A DNA stretch of 36,764 bases from Candidatus Woesearchaeota archaeon (GTDB taxonomy: Archaea; Nanobdellota; Nanobdellia; Woesearchaeales; GW2011-AR4), in the NCBI GenBank assembly GCA_002688775.1, contig NZDH01000003.1, forward strand, positions 29,820 through 66,583, given 5' to 3'. A program made the translations under genes and the position numbers. Under the pieces are notes generated by a model that did not search any database, had not been told where the DNA came from, and worked only from the letters and a program-made list of their open reading frames with translations. Below, piece by piece: positions 1-7,408 of this stretch; within the stretch, counting starts at the first letter, position 1; each line of letters begins with the position of its first letter.

Positions 1-3
1 AGT

Positions 4-44
4 GCAGAGGAAAAATCCATACGCAGTGTGGATTTTTCCTTTGC
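4..44. repeat. Long inverted repeat / hairpin
   Basis: Arms 8-19 and 29-40 are perfect 12-bp complements around a 9-nt loop. The stem extends to 4-19/29-44 with one G-U pair in the plus-strand sense. No poly-T tract follows directly, so a simple terminator is not the only reading. It could end a transcript entering from outside the window or be part of a structured RNA read leftwards. Confidence 0.75.
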
Positions 45-49
45 GAATA

Positions 50-70
50 GGGTTTTGACCAACAAAACCC
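50..70. repeat. Second hairpin, 8-bp stem
   Basis: GGGTTTTG (50-57) pairs with CAAAACCC (63-70) around a 5-nt loop, six bases from the larger hairpin. The two stem-loops in tandem suggest one structured transcript. Confidence 0.65.
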
Positions 71-103
71 GTGTTTGAACCCAATGTTGTTTTTGGATTT
101 TCT

Positions 104-112
104 ATATAAAAG
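104..112 (-). promoter_or_regulatory. Candidate leftward TATA box
   Basis: Read on the minus strand this is TTTTATATA, close to the archaeal TATA consensus. Transcription would begin near position 82-87 and run through both hairpins toward position 1. No open reading frame follows in that direction within the window. Confidence 0.4.
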
Positions 113-176
113 ACACACTTGTTAATTCTAATACATTTTCAAAAAATTTAAGTACTTAATTGTAAATTATCAAACA

Positions 177-818
177 ATGATCCAAAAATCTGGTTTATTG
201 GAGTTTTGGAAGGAAAATTTTAGCTTTAGGGATATTGAATTAAGGGCATTCAGGGAAGTGAAAAGAGAAGATTTCATTCCTGAAAAGCTGAAAAATGCTG
301 CATACGAAGATATGCCTCTGCCTTTGATGAGGGGAAAAACAATTTCCCAGCCTACAACTGTCATGATGATGACCAATCTGCTCGAACTTGAGAAAGGGGA
401 AAAAGTTTTTGAGATTGGAACAGGCTCAGGCTACCAGGCAGCTATTGCTGCAAGCATAGTTGGTCCAAAAGGAAAGGTCATTACAACTGAAGTCGTGCCT
501 GAACTTATCCATTTTGCAAAACAAAACCTAAAAAAAGCAAAAATAAACAATGTTGCTGTATATGAGGAAGATGGCTCCAAAGGTTATAAAAAAGAAGCTC
601 CTTATGACAAGATAATAATCACAGCAGCCTGCAAAGAATTCCCAAAAGAATTATTGGATCAGCTAAAGCCCAATGGAATGATTGTCGGGCCTGTCGGCAA
701 CCAAAATGAGCAGGAAATGGTCCGCGGCATCAAAGACAAGAATGGGCATTTAGAACTCGAATTCTTCGGACAGTTCTTGTTTACGCCAATGTACGGCAAA
801 TATGGGTTTGAGATTTGA
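177..818 (+). CDS. pcm: Protein-L-isoaspartate O-methyltransferase
   Basis: This 213-residue protein is the usual length for PCMT, which uses S-adenosylmethionine to methylate isoaspartyl residues in damaged proteins and so starts their repair. Visible family features are the ISQPTTV segment (about 56-62), the SAM-binding glycine loop VFEIGTGSGYQ (about 77-87), the acidic EDGSKGY segment (about 131-137) and the strand YDKIIITAA. The protein is cytoplasmic. The ATG at 177 lies about 25 bases after an AT-rich TATA-like stretch near 146-158, consistent with a leaderless mRNA. It stands alone, followed by the small DUF4258/DUF2283 pair. The family assignment is secure. Confidence 0.95.
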   Translation: MIQKSGLLEFWKENFSFRDIELRAFREVKREDFIPEKLKNAAYEDMPLPLMRGKTISQPTTVMMMTNLLELEKGEKVFEIGTGSGYQAAIAASIVGPKGKVITTEVVPELIHFAKQNLKKAKINNVAVYEEDGSKGYKKEAPYDKIIITAACKEFPKELLDQLKPNGMIVGPVGNQNEQEMVRGIKDKNGHLELEFFGQFLFTPMYGKYGFEI

Positions 819-900
819 ATAATATTACTAAATTTTATCACTTTTTTTGATAGTAGTGCCTACCGATAAAAATATAAATCTGATAATAAACCTAAACGAG

Positions 901-1110
901 ATGAAAACAGTATACTCGGATCATGCTTTAAAGAGAATGAAGCAAAGAGGCATAACTGAATTAGAGATTCAACACGTTCTTAGCCACCCTTCTTATGTAA
1001 AGAAATCTTTTGAGGGACGAAAAGAAGCAGTTGGAAATATACAAAACCGCACTATTAAAGTTGTGTTCTTTGAAACAGAAAATTATATAAAGGTAGTTAC
1101 TCTAATTTGA
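901..1110 (+). CDS. DUF4258 family small protein, putative toxin-like partner
   Basis: A reading frame is open from a TTG at 847, but the conserved domain starts at the ATG at 901 (MKTVYSDHALKRM), which I prefer; that gives 69 residues. The sequence fits DUF4258: an N-terminal HALKRMKQRGI helix, a middle segment with EVQ-like spacing to a proline (VLSHPSYV), then two strands, IKVVFFETENYIKVVTLI. DUF4258 proteins resemble small RelE/BrnT-like folds and often sit beside DUF2283 proteins. The next gene, four bases after the stop, is DUF2283, so the two are probably co-transcribed. A toxin role is inferred from this pairing, not demonstrated. Confidence 0.8.
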   Translation: MKTVYSDHALKRMKQRGITELEIQHVLSHPSYVKKSFEGRKEAVGNIQNRTIKVVFFETENYIKVVTLI

Positions 1111-1114
1111 TAAG

Positions 1115-1321
1115 ATGAAATTCGAATATGATAAAGATGTGGATGCAGCATATATTTACTTACAGCACCCTATAAAGGAAGGCGGAGCAAAGAAAACAAT
1201 TCAATTGAATGAAAACATCATTCTTGATTTCGATGAAAATAACAAACTACTCGGAGTTGAAATATTGGGCGCTAGTAAAGTTCTAAATAAGAAAGTTCTT
1301 CTTGAAGCTCAAGCATCTTGA
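1115..1321 (+). CDS. DUF2283 family small protein
   Basis: This 68-residue protein matches DUF2283: MKFEYDKDVDAAYIYL at the start, a central ILDFDENNKLLGVEIL strand pair and a short C-terminal tail. DUF2283 proteins have no established biochemical activity. They are frequently encoded directly after DUF4258 genes, as here, which has led to the suggestion of a toxin-antitoxin pair with this member as antitoxin. It begins four bases after the DUF4258 stop and has no promoter of its own that I can see. Family call firm; function unknown. Confidence 0.85.
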   Translation: MKFEYDKDVDAAYIYLQHPIKEGGAKKTIQLNENIILDFDENNKLLGVEILGASKVLNKKVLLEAQAS

Positions 1322-1336
1322 GGTTTGATTCAGTTA

Positions 1337-1348
1337 ACTTTAAATACC
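1337..1348 (+). promoter_or_regulatory. TATA box for the cysteine-rich secreted protein gene
   Basis: CTTTAAATAC lies about 30 bases before the GTG start at 1374. Start-site spacing of about 25 bases would make the mRNA essentially leaderless. Confidence 0.5.
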
Positions 1349-1373
1349 TTAACAACAAGAAACATAAAAAAAG

Positions 1374-4300
1374 GTGATTAAGGTAAAAAAATCATTATCA
1401 TTACTAATTGTAGCTTTTCTATTTCTCAGTTTTCTTGCTTTTGCTCAATTTGCGACTACTCCAACCCCCATAAATGATGCAAGACCTGAATTTAGAGATT
1501 CAAGAGGGGATTTTGATGATGGATTTAGAGATAAAGGATTTGACCAGCCTGATTTCGGCAGGGAAGAAAGAATTATAGAAGACCTGATGAATCGTTACCT
1601 AAGAGGCGAGCTGAGTGAAGATGATTTGCGAAAAAAAGCAAAAGAAATTTTTGGAGACAGGTATGATGAACTGGAATTTAAAAGGGGGATGGAAGAATTC
1701 AAGGACCGATCAAGAAGAAAAGATACATTTTCCTATGAACATGAAGGATTCAGGCCTGAATATGATATTGGGCCGTCTTATGAAGGCTATTCTGATGAAG
1801 AAAGAATATTTGGGATGGTCTTTGAGATTATTGGGGATGACATAGATCCAAGAGACATAAAGCAGCACTGCAATGATCCAAACAAGATTGCCGACATTGT
1901 AATTGAAAAATTCAGGGAAAAAGCCGGAGAAGTGCAAAATTTCTGCAGCAAGCTTGATAAAGACGAGTCAGACTGCACTGAAAGATCAAAACAAGACTGC
2001 TCAAGAATAGGTACTCCTTTTGTAAGGGAAGACGCCGGTGAATTGGAAAAGATACAGTCAATTGCTTCATCGTGTCCTCCGAATAAAGCTGCAATAGTGG
2101 AAGCATGCAAGTCAAGAAATAAGTTCATCCTTGATGACCAGCTGCAGTATATAGATGAATCATGCAGAAAAAGATTTGATTTTGAAGGTGACAGATTATT
2201 AAGGGAATGCGAAAGATTCAAACAAAACCAGGATTGCAATAAAGAAGATTTTCTGAGAAGATGTTTGGGTGGAACCCAAAGGGACGATTTTATCCCAGTT
2301 GACAATTCAGGCAGAGGAAGTGTCGGTTTTCTATATGCAGAATGGGAATGCTATGATGGCTATACTGAATCTCATGGCGGACAATGCATATCCCAAGGCG
2401 AATGGAGCAACGATGCAAGAAAAACTTGTGAAAATCACTGCAACCCTGACACAGGCAAATGCGGAGTAAACAGTTTCAGCGTAAGGGACGAATGCCGAAG
2501 AGGCTCAGATACAGTTTGTCCTCCGATCGCATTGCCATTGTGCGTTGAAGGATATAAACTTGTAAAGCATTTTGATCAAAATGGCTGCGAATCTTATGAT
2601 TGCGTCTTTGAAGAAACTGCATGCCCTCAGGATGCAAGGGAATGCCCTGACGGAAGTTTTGTTTCAAGAGTTGGCCCTAATTGTGAATTTGAAGCTTGTA
2701 AAAAAGAAGGAAACTGTGCTTATTATGACAGGAATGGGGTTAAGGAAGAGCACTGCGCTAATTGCGGGAATGGAGTTTGTGAATCTTATGAAGGATGCAC
2801 TTCATCTAGTTGCAGCGAAGGTGTTTGTACTAGTGATTGTGGAGGATTGTATTGTCCACAGGATTGTGAACCAGTTGGATGCACAGAAGATGCAAAAATC
2901 TGCCCTGACGGAACTGCTGTCGGAAGAATACCTCCTGACTGCAATTTTGAACCATGCCCTTCAAATTTTGAATGCACCACAAAATCAGATTGCGGAATCG
3001 GAACCTGCCATGATGGATCTACTTTTGACCAGTATAACTGCCTAAACAACCAATGTGTTCCAATTAATTATATACAGGATCCTTGTTATGTTCCCTGCCC
3101 TGAACCTGTAAGGCCTCAATGTCCTCCTGATTCATTTATAGAAGAAAGATTTGATGAAAAAGGCTGCGTATTTTATGAATGCAAACAGCCAGAATGCCCA
3201 CAAGTTCAGGAACCAACATGCAATCCAGATTCTACTTTAGAAACTTATTATGACAGTGCAGGGTGTATAACAGACTATCAATGCATAAAGAACGAAATAG
3301 CATGTCCTGAAATTGCCAAACCAAGCTGTGGAGAAAATGAAAGCATTACATCAAGATATGATGACTCAGGATGTGTTGTTGCTTTTGAATGTATCACTAT
3401 AACAAGTACAAGCCAGATTACAGGCAATGTTATAGCTGCCACTTATGAAGATGTCTTAGGTAATTGTGAACATTCCTGGCTAGAACAGGAAAGGAGCTGT
3501 TCAAACACGCCTTCTTCATGCGACAGGAATTCTTTTATTGAAAAATGCAAAGAACAGGAAAGGCTGCATTACTCCGACAGCGACTTCAGGAACAGGGATA
3601 ATTGCGAACTGGAATCAGAAGCTGAGCTAAGGCATGTTGAGCAGAGATGTTCAAGGATGGAAGAAGACAAACAGCGCTGCTTTGAAGACAGCAAAAGAAG
3701 ATGTGAAGAAAAAACAGGATTGGCGCAAAAGTGTACTGGAACCTTGACTGAGGAGAATTTAAGGAAGTTCATAGTCAGGGAAGCCGAGATAAGATGCAAA
3801 TTCGGCGACATAATAGAAGATGAGGATGATGTAAGGGGGGCTGATAAAGTCGAGATTGTTTTGGCAGTCCTGAACACAGCAACCCAGGATGATATAACTA
3901 AACTGGAATTATTCATCGATGACTTGCATGAAGAATTAAGATTACAGGATACCACTGTTTACAAAGGAATAATATCCCCTAGCAGTTTTGGTGACATAAA
4001 ATTGCTTCCATTCGTTGCTAACGCCAAGATAAGCACTTTCGCAAGTTCTGACAGGTCAAGAGAAGTAAAAACAGAAATTGTTGCAGGGCATAAAGTTAGA
4101 GAAGCTGCAGGCAAATTAGCTTCATTAAGAGATTCTGATGTTCCAAATGAATATCTTTACATCATAGAAGACAAGGCAGGCGATGTCCTTGATGTTTCAG
4201 ATGAATTAGAAGCCATTGAAAAGAAAGAAGATGACAAAGGCATCGGATACAAATTAAGATTATTGTTAGGGCTTGCAAAAGCTGCTGAACGAGAGGAGAT

Positions 4301-4502
4301 TAACCAGCTTACATCAAGCAAGGAAAAACTAAGTGATTCAATCTCAACATTGACTAATCTGATTGACGAAGTCCCAAGCGACGTTGCAAAAGCAATTCTC
4401 CGAGAACAAGTTGATAATCTAAAGAGCCAGCTTGATGAAATAGAAGTTCTGATCGAAGTCAAGCAAAAGAAAGCAAAAGGTTTGTTTGGGATTTTTGGGT
4501 AA
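1374..4502 (+). CDS. Large cysteine-rich secreted protein with antistasin-like repeats
   Basis: This 1042-residue protein starts at GTG and begins with a lysine-flanked hydrophobic signal peptide (about 1-24). An acidic/arginine-rich segment (about 40-200) follows, then a long cysteine-rich region (about 190-720). That region includes at least two CPDG-[ST]-x-V-x-R-x-x-P-x-C-x-F-E-x-C units, several antistasin-like units ending in GC-x-x-[FY]-x-C, and one CGNGVCE...YCPQDC motif. The C-terminal third is cysteine-poor and helical, with coiled-coil-like segments. Similar cysteine-rich modules are common in secreted proteins of DPANN archaea. No catalytic motif is visible, so surface binding or structure is the likely role. 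No C-terminal membrane anchor is evident. Confidence 0.8.
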   Translation: MIKVKKSLSLLIVAFLFLSFLAFAQFATTPTPINDARPEFRDSRGDFDDGFRDKGFDQPDFGREERIIEDLMNRYLRGELSEDDLRKKAKEIFGDRYDELEFKRGMEEFKDRSRRKDTFSYEHEGFRPEYDIGPSYEGYSDEERIFGMVFEIIGDDIDPRDIKQHCNDPNKIADIVIEKFREKAGEVQNFCSKLDKDESDCTERSKQDCSRIGTPFVREDAGELEKIQSIASSCPPNKAAIVEACKSRNKFILDDQLQYIDESCRKRFDFEGDRLLRECERFKQNQDCNKEDFLRRCLGGTQRDDFIPVDNSGRGSVGFLYAEWECYDGYTESHGGQCISQGEWSNDARKTCENHCNPDTGKCGVNSFSVRDECRRGSDTVCPPIALPLCVEGYKLVKHFDQNGCESYDCVFEETACPQDARECPDGSFVSRVGPNCEFEACKKEGNCAYYDRNGVKEEHCANCGNGVCESYEGCTSSSCSEGVCTSDCGGLYCPQDCEPVGCTEDAKICPDGTAVGRIPPDCNFEPCPSNFECTTKSDCGIGTCHDGSTFDQYNCLNNQCVPINYIQDPCYVPCPEPVRPQCPPDSFIEERFDEKGCVFYECKQPECPQVQEPTCNPDSTLETYYDSAGCITDYQCIKNEIACPEIAKPSCGENESITSRYDDSGCVVAFECITITSTSQITGNVIAATYEDVLGNCEHSWLEQERSCSNTPSSCDRNSFIEKCKEQERLHYSDSDFRNRDNCELESEAELRHVEQRCSRMEEDKQRCFEDSKRRCEEKTGLAQKCTGTLTEENLRKFIVREAEIRCKFGDIIEDEDDVRGADKVEIVLAVLNTATQDDITKLELFIDDLHEELRLQDTTVYKGIISPSSFGDIKLLPFVANAKISTFASSDRSREVKTEIVAGHKVREAAGKLASLRDSDVPNEYLYIIEDKAGDVLDVSDELEAIEKKEDDKGIGYKLRLLLGLAKAAEREEINQLTSSKEKLSDSISTLTNLIDEVPSDVAKAILREQVDNLKSQLDEIEVLIEVKQKKAKGLFGIFG

Positions 4503-4542
4503 GTGAGAGTTCTGGATGGTTTTTGGATGTACTTTTACAAAA

Positions 4543-4836
4543 TTAAAATTTATTAAGTTTAAGATAGACTAGTATCCTATCAATAATTGTATATGAAGTA
4601 ACTATTAAAATCAAATAATAAAACCATTTTGTTGTTTGTGTTAAAACTTCCATATTTAATATCCAATAAACTAGAAAAGCAAGAATAAACAAAGCATTGA
4701 AAAGATCTTTATGTTTAAGATATAACTTATCTATGTCTGGGAATATTTCAATTTTTTTAATATACTCAATTTTTAGTAACCTAAGAATCCAATTACCCAA
4801 CCTAGATAAGCTATCCCCCACCGTTTCAGAATACAT
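4543..4836 (-). CDS. Small membrane protein, unknown function
   Basis: The frame opens at a TTG at 4857, but the ATG at 4836 (MYSETVGDSL) avoids overlap with the gene upstream and is preferred, giving 97 residues. Two hydrophobic segments near the C-terminal half (NALFILAFLVYWIL and WFYYLILIVTSYTII) predict two membrane spans. It follows the small membrane gene at 4839-5054 with almost no gap, so both are probably one transcript. I recognise no family. Confidence 0.55.
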   Translation of the reverse strand: MYSETVGDSLSRLGNWILRLLKIEYIKKIEIFPDIDKLYLKHKDLFNALFILAFLVYWILNMEVLTQTTKWFYYLILIVTSYTIIDRILVYLKLNKF

Positions 4837-4838
4837 AA

Positions 4839-5054
4839 TCACAAATTTATAGAACAAATATGCAAAATAGCAATGAAAAACAGATAGATAACAGCTTGGA
4901 TAAAAATTATGGTTAAAATTGATGTAGATGGGTTGGTTAAGATTTCGTTATTCTCCTGATATAAAACATACACAAAAACAGACATAAATGCACTTAAAAC
5001 TGCAGAAACAACAATCAATATTAATTCTTTGGAACTCAGATTATCTTTAGCCAT
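4839..5054 (-). CDS. Small membrane protein, unknown function
   Basis: This 71-residue protein has two predicted membrane spans (LILIVVSAVLSAFMSVFVYVL and ILTIIFIQAVIYLFFIAIL) joined by a short polar loop. An AT-rich TATA-like stretch near 5070-5082 sits about 25 bases before the ATG, consistent with leaderless transcription. It is followed directly by another small membrane gene on the same strand. No family or function is recognised. Confidence 0.55.
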   Translation of the reverse strand: MAKDNLSSKELILIVVSAVLSAFMSVFVYVLYQENNEILTNPSTSILTIIFIQAVIYLFFIAILHICSINL

Positions 5055-5367
5055 AATATTATCTTTGATTCTTAATATAAAAACATTTTGTAAAAGTAAG
5101 GCTCAAACATTTTTGGCACAGAAAAAGTGGTAGCCCCTTCTGGCATTTAACACCACTTCCACCAACCCCCAAACTTTTTTCCCATATTATAAATAACCAC
5201 TACCCACTGGACATGGACGCGTGAACTATTTAAAGCTGGAATTCTATCATTGTTGATAAAAATAAAGAAAAAATGGCCGAGAAAGGCCATAAGACGCTGG
5301 ACTAAAAATCAGTTAACGTTGACCCATGGTAAATTATACAAAGGACATATTTATAGTTTTCGGTAAA
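5055..5367. other. Intergenic region with hairpin and decayed tRNA
   Basis: No protein gene is visible in these 313 bases. A 7-bp inverted repeat (5125-5131 with 5152-5158) could form a 20-nt-loop hairpin. A TATA-like CTATTTAAAGC lies at about 5226-5236, and the tRNA-Leu relic is at 5273-5325. The functional tRNA promoter, ATATTTATAG at about 5346-5355, lies at the end. Confidence 0.5.
5273..5325 (+). pseudogene. Decayed tRNA-Leu copy
   Basis: This stretch aligns with the D arm, anticodon arm and first half of the variable arm of the tRNA-Leu that starts 95 bases downstream. Shared blocks include GACGCTGGACT versus GGCGCTGGACT, and GTTGACCC. The anticodon stem has lost a base, the anticodon loop is degraded, and both the 5' acceptor strand and the whole T arm are absent. 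It cannot fold as a tRNA, so it is read as the relic of a tandem duplication. Confidence 0.7.
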
Positions 5368-5484
5368 GCCGGGGTGGCTGAGTCTGGCCTAAGGCGCTGG
5401 ACTTAAGATCCAGTTAGCGTTGACCCTAACGCTACGAGGGTTCAAATGCTAATGGAGGAGTAGCTGTAATTCCCTCCCCCGGCG
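5368..5484 (+). tRNA. tRNA-Leu (UAA) with a 24-nt insertion in the T arm
   Basis: The acceptor stem GCCGGGG pairs with CCCCGGC (5477-5483). The anticodon stem-loop CTGGA-CTTAAGA-TCCAG gives anticodon UAA. The long variable arm has a 7-bp stem (TAGCGTT/AACGCTA), diagnostic of a class II tRNA. The T stem GAGGG and loop TTCAAAT (5436-5447) are intact, but the other half of the stem, CCCTC (5472-5476), follows only after 24 extra bases (5448-5471). Removing them restores a perfect tRNA. This suggests a short non-canonical archaeal intron near position 59/60; a disrupted gene is the alternative. The discriminator appears to be G, and CCA is not encoded. Confidence 0.85.
5448..5471 (+). other. Putative tRNA intron (T-arm insertion)
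   Basis: The 24-nt insertion contains a 4-bp complement (GCTA 5448-5451, TAGC 5461-5464) that could form a small hairpin next to the splice points. I could not draw a full bulge-helix-bulge motif. Boundaries are ambiguous by one base because T flanks both ends. Confidence 0.55.
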
Positions 5485-5507
5485 CCGAAAATAAACTAGA
5501 ATTTAAC

Positions 5508-6944
5508 TTATCTACTATAACCCCTTCTTCTGTGATGATAACCGCCACCACGATGAGACCTTCCGCCTGAATGTGATGGTCTTTCTCCTGAACGGTGTGA
5601 TCTTTCACCGGAATGAGATCGTTCTCCTGAATGAGACCTCTCACCTGAATATGATGATCTTTCACCTGAATGATGGGATCTTCCTGAGCCATGAGAACTT
5701 CTTCCTCTATATCCTCCTCCATGGGATCTTCCGCCTGAGTGGCCTCTGTATCCACCTCTATGTCCGCCTCTATTTGAATATCCTCCTCTGCGATCGCCAC
5801 GGCCTTGTCCGGAATCTCTGGATCCGGCAAAGAAAGCAACTCTCTCAAATTGAGGAACCTGAACCTGCTCTATGACTATTGACCTGTCACTCATCACATT
5901 TCTGAAGTTTTCATGGTCTGCTTCTGCAATGAGTGAGATGACTGTGCCTTCCTGTCCGGCTCTTGCTGTCCTTCCGATCCTGTGGATATATTCTTTTGAA
6001 GTTTTTGGAGAATCATAATTGATGACATGGCTTACATTCTTTATGTCCAATCCCCTTGCTGCAACATCGCTTGCGACCAAAATATCAATCTTCTTATTAT
6101 GAAATAGGTCAATTGCCCGCTTTCTCCTGTTTTGCGTCAATCCGCCATGCAAACCTTCTGAGTTTACGCCTTGTTTGTAAAGATTTTTGCTCAATACATC
6201 AACTCTTCTCCTTGTTGCGCAAAATATCAAGGTCAACCCAGGCGATTCATGCTTCAGAAGATGCATCAATAGTGAAAATTTATTTTTTGATTCAATATCA
6301 TAGAATTGCTGTTTCATCTTGCTTTCTTCAACATAAGACTGGACCTTGACTTTGACAGGATGTTTCATGTGATGCCTTACAATATCCTGCACCTGTGTTG
6401 ATATTGTAGCGCTGAACAGCAATGTCTGCCTGTCTTTAGGTATCTGGGAGATTATTTTCTCAACATCTTCTATGAATCCCATCTCAAACATTTTATCAGC
6501 TTCATCAAGAATTAAGGTCCTGACTTGATTCAGTTGAATCGTCCGCCTCTGGACATGATCGAGCATTCTTCCGGGTGTTGCAACAACAATGTTGGCGCTC
6601 ATCAGGGAATGAATTTGCGGATTGATAGAAACCCCGCCATAAACCTGGATAATCTTCACACGCATGTGCTTGGCAAATTTTCTCATTTCTGTTGCGACTT
6701 GTTCGCACAATTCGCGGGTAGGAACTAATATTACAGCCTGCAATCTATAAGCAGGATTTATCTTTTCCAGTGTTGGAAATCCAAACGCCGCAGTCTTTCC
6801 TGATCCTGTCTGAGACTGCCCAATAACATCCTGCCCTTTCTGGATTAAAGGGATTGCTTTTCTCTGGATGTCTGTCAACTCAGAAAATCCTAATTCCTGA
6901 AATGCTCTAGCCAGTTCTGGCTTTAAGTTTATGTCTAAGTTCAT
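5508..6944 (-). CDS. DEAD-box RNA helicase with RGG/GERSHS-repeat tail
   Basis: The frame opens at a TTG at 6956; the ATG at 6944 (MNLDINLKPEL) is preferred, giving 478 residues. All helicase motifs are present: Q motif (GFSELTDIQ), SQTGSGKT (44-51), PTREL, TPGR, DEAD (147-150), SAT (178-180), ARGLDI and HRIGRTARAG (321-330). After about residue 375 comes a roughly 100-residue tail rich in Gly, Arg, Ser and His, with RGG-like units and near-tandem SGERSH repeats, probably an RNA-binding disordered extension. The protein unwinds RNA duplexes with ATP, likely in ribosome assembly or cold adaptation like CsdA/DeaD proteins. It ends 24 bases from the convergent tRNA-Leu. Confidence 0.95.
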   Translation of the reverse strand: MNLDINLKPELARAFQELGFSELTDIQRKAIPLIQKGQDVIGQSQTGSGKTAAFGFPTLEKINPAYRLQAVILVPTRELCEQVATEMRKFAKHMRVKIIQVYGGVSINPQIHSLMSANIVVATPGRMLDHVQRRTIQLNQVRTLILDEADKMFEMGFIEDVEKIISQIPKDRQTLLFSATISTQVQDIVRHHMKHPVKVKVQSYVEESKMKQQFYDIESKNKFSLLMHLLKHESPGLTLIFCATRRRVDVLSKNLYKQGVNSEGLHGGLTQNRRKRAIDLFHNKKIDILVASDVAARGLDIKNVSHVINYDSPKTSKEYIHRIGRTARAGQEGTVISLIAEADHENFRNVMSDRSIVIEQVQVPQFERVAFFAGSRDSGQGRGDRRGGYSNRGGHRGGYRGHSGGRSHGGGYRGRSSHGSGRSHHSGERSSYSGERSHSGERSHSGERSHRSGERPSHSGGRSHRGGGYHHRRRGYSR

Positions 6945-7028
6945 TTTTACGTTCAATTAATCTCAGAAATATAGCATTTATTTGAAGACTGAACCACTAA
7001 TCATCAATATGTATATTCCTGCTCTTCT

Positions 7029-7051
7029 AAAGCTGATATAATCCCAGCTTT
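7029..7051 (-). promoter_or_regulatory. Hairpin in the putative helicase mRNA leader
   Basis: AAAGCTG (7029-7035) and CAGCTTT (7045-7051) are perfect complements around a 9-nt loop. A TATA-like TTTAAAAA on the minus strand (7088-7095) would start an mRNA near 7064, leaving about 120 nt of leader before the helicase ATG. That is unusual in this mostly leaderless window. Confidence 0.4.
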
Positions 7052-7137
7052 TTGTTGTTATTACTATATCTCCATTATAGGGCCCGCTTTTTAAAGGTTT
7101 CTATTGTATTTAGAATTTATAAACTTCTTAAAATTGG

Positions 7138-7377
7138 CTAGCCTTGAGAAAGTGGTTGCAATACATACCCCATTCCATGTCTAGCAACATAACCTGAGCA
7201 CTGCATAGCCAATAAAACAGATACAACATTACATGTAGCTTCAAGATCCCTAACAATTACAGCAGCTTCTTCTTTAACTGTAGTAAGCCCTAATTCTTGA
7301 CCTGGAGAGTATCTCTCTAATAAAGTAGAATGTAACAATTCTGCTATAGCCAATGTGTCAGGATCAGTTTGTTTCAT
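7138..7377 (-). CDS. Hypothetical 79-residue protein
   Basis: This short protein (MKQTDPDTLAIAELLH...) is predicted soluble with helical segments and a glycine-rich end (GYVARHGMGYVLQ). It lies on the same strand as trhO, whose stop is 32 bases upstream. A TATA-like TTTATAAAATAA (about 7393-7404) sits about 25 bases before its ATG, so it probably has its own promoter. No family is recognised. The conventional composition and promoter position argue that it is real. Confidence 0.5.
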   Translation of the reverse strand: MKQTDPDTLAIAELLHSTLLERYSPGQELGLTTVKEEAAVIVRDLEATCNVVSVLLAMQCSGYVARHGMGYVLQPLSQG

Positions 7378-7408
7378 TAATTTCAGAAAACAAGTTTATT
7401 TTATAAAT

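Noticed and set aside
45-95. tRNA fragment on the minus strand (GGGTTCAAAC resembles a T arm)
   Set aside because: The neighbouring bases do not form a T stem or acceptor stem; the hairpin explanation fits better.
2572-3045. 157-residue frame inside the cysteine-rich gene
   Set aside because: Same strand, shifted frame of an evident 1042-codon gene; no start signal or conserved domain.
5273-5325. A functional second tRNA
   Set aside because: No T arm, no acceptor stem, broken anticodon stem.
5432-5848. 138-residue acidic frame on the minus strand
   Set aside because: A second frame of the repetitive helicase tail that also runs into the tRNA-Leu; its repeats only mirror the SGERSH codons.
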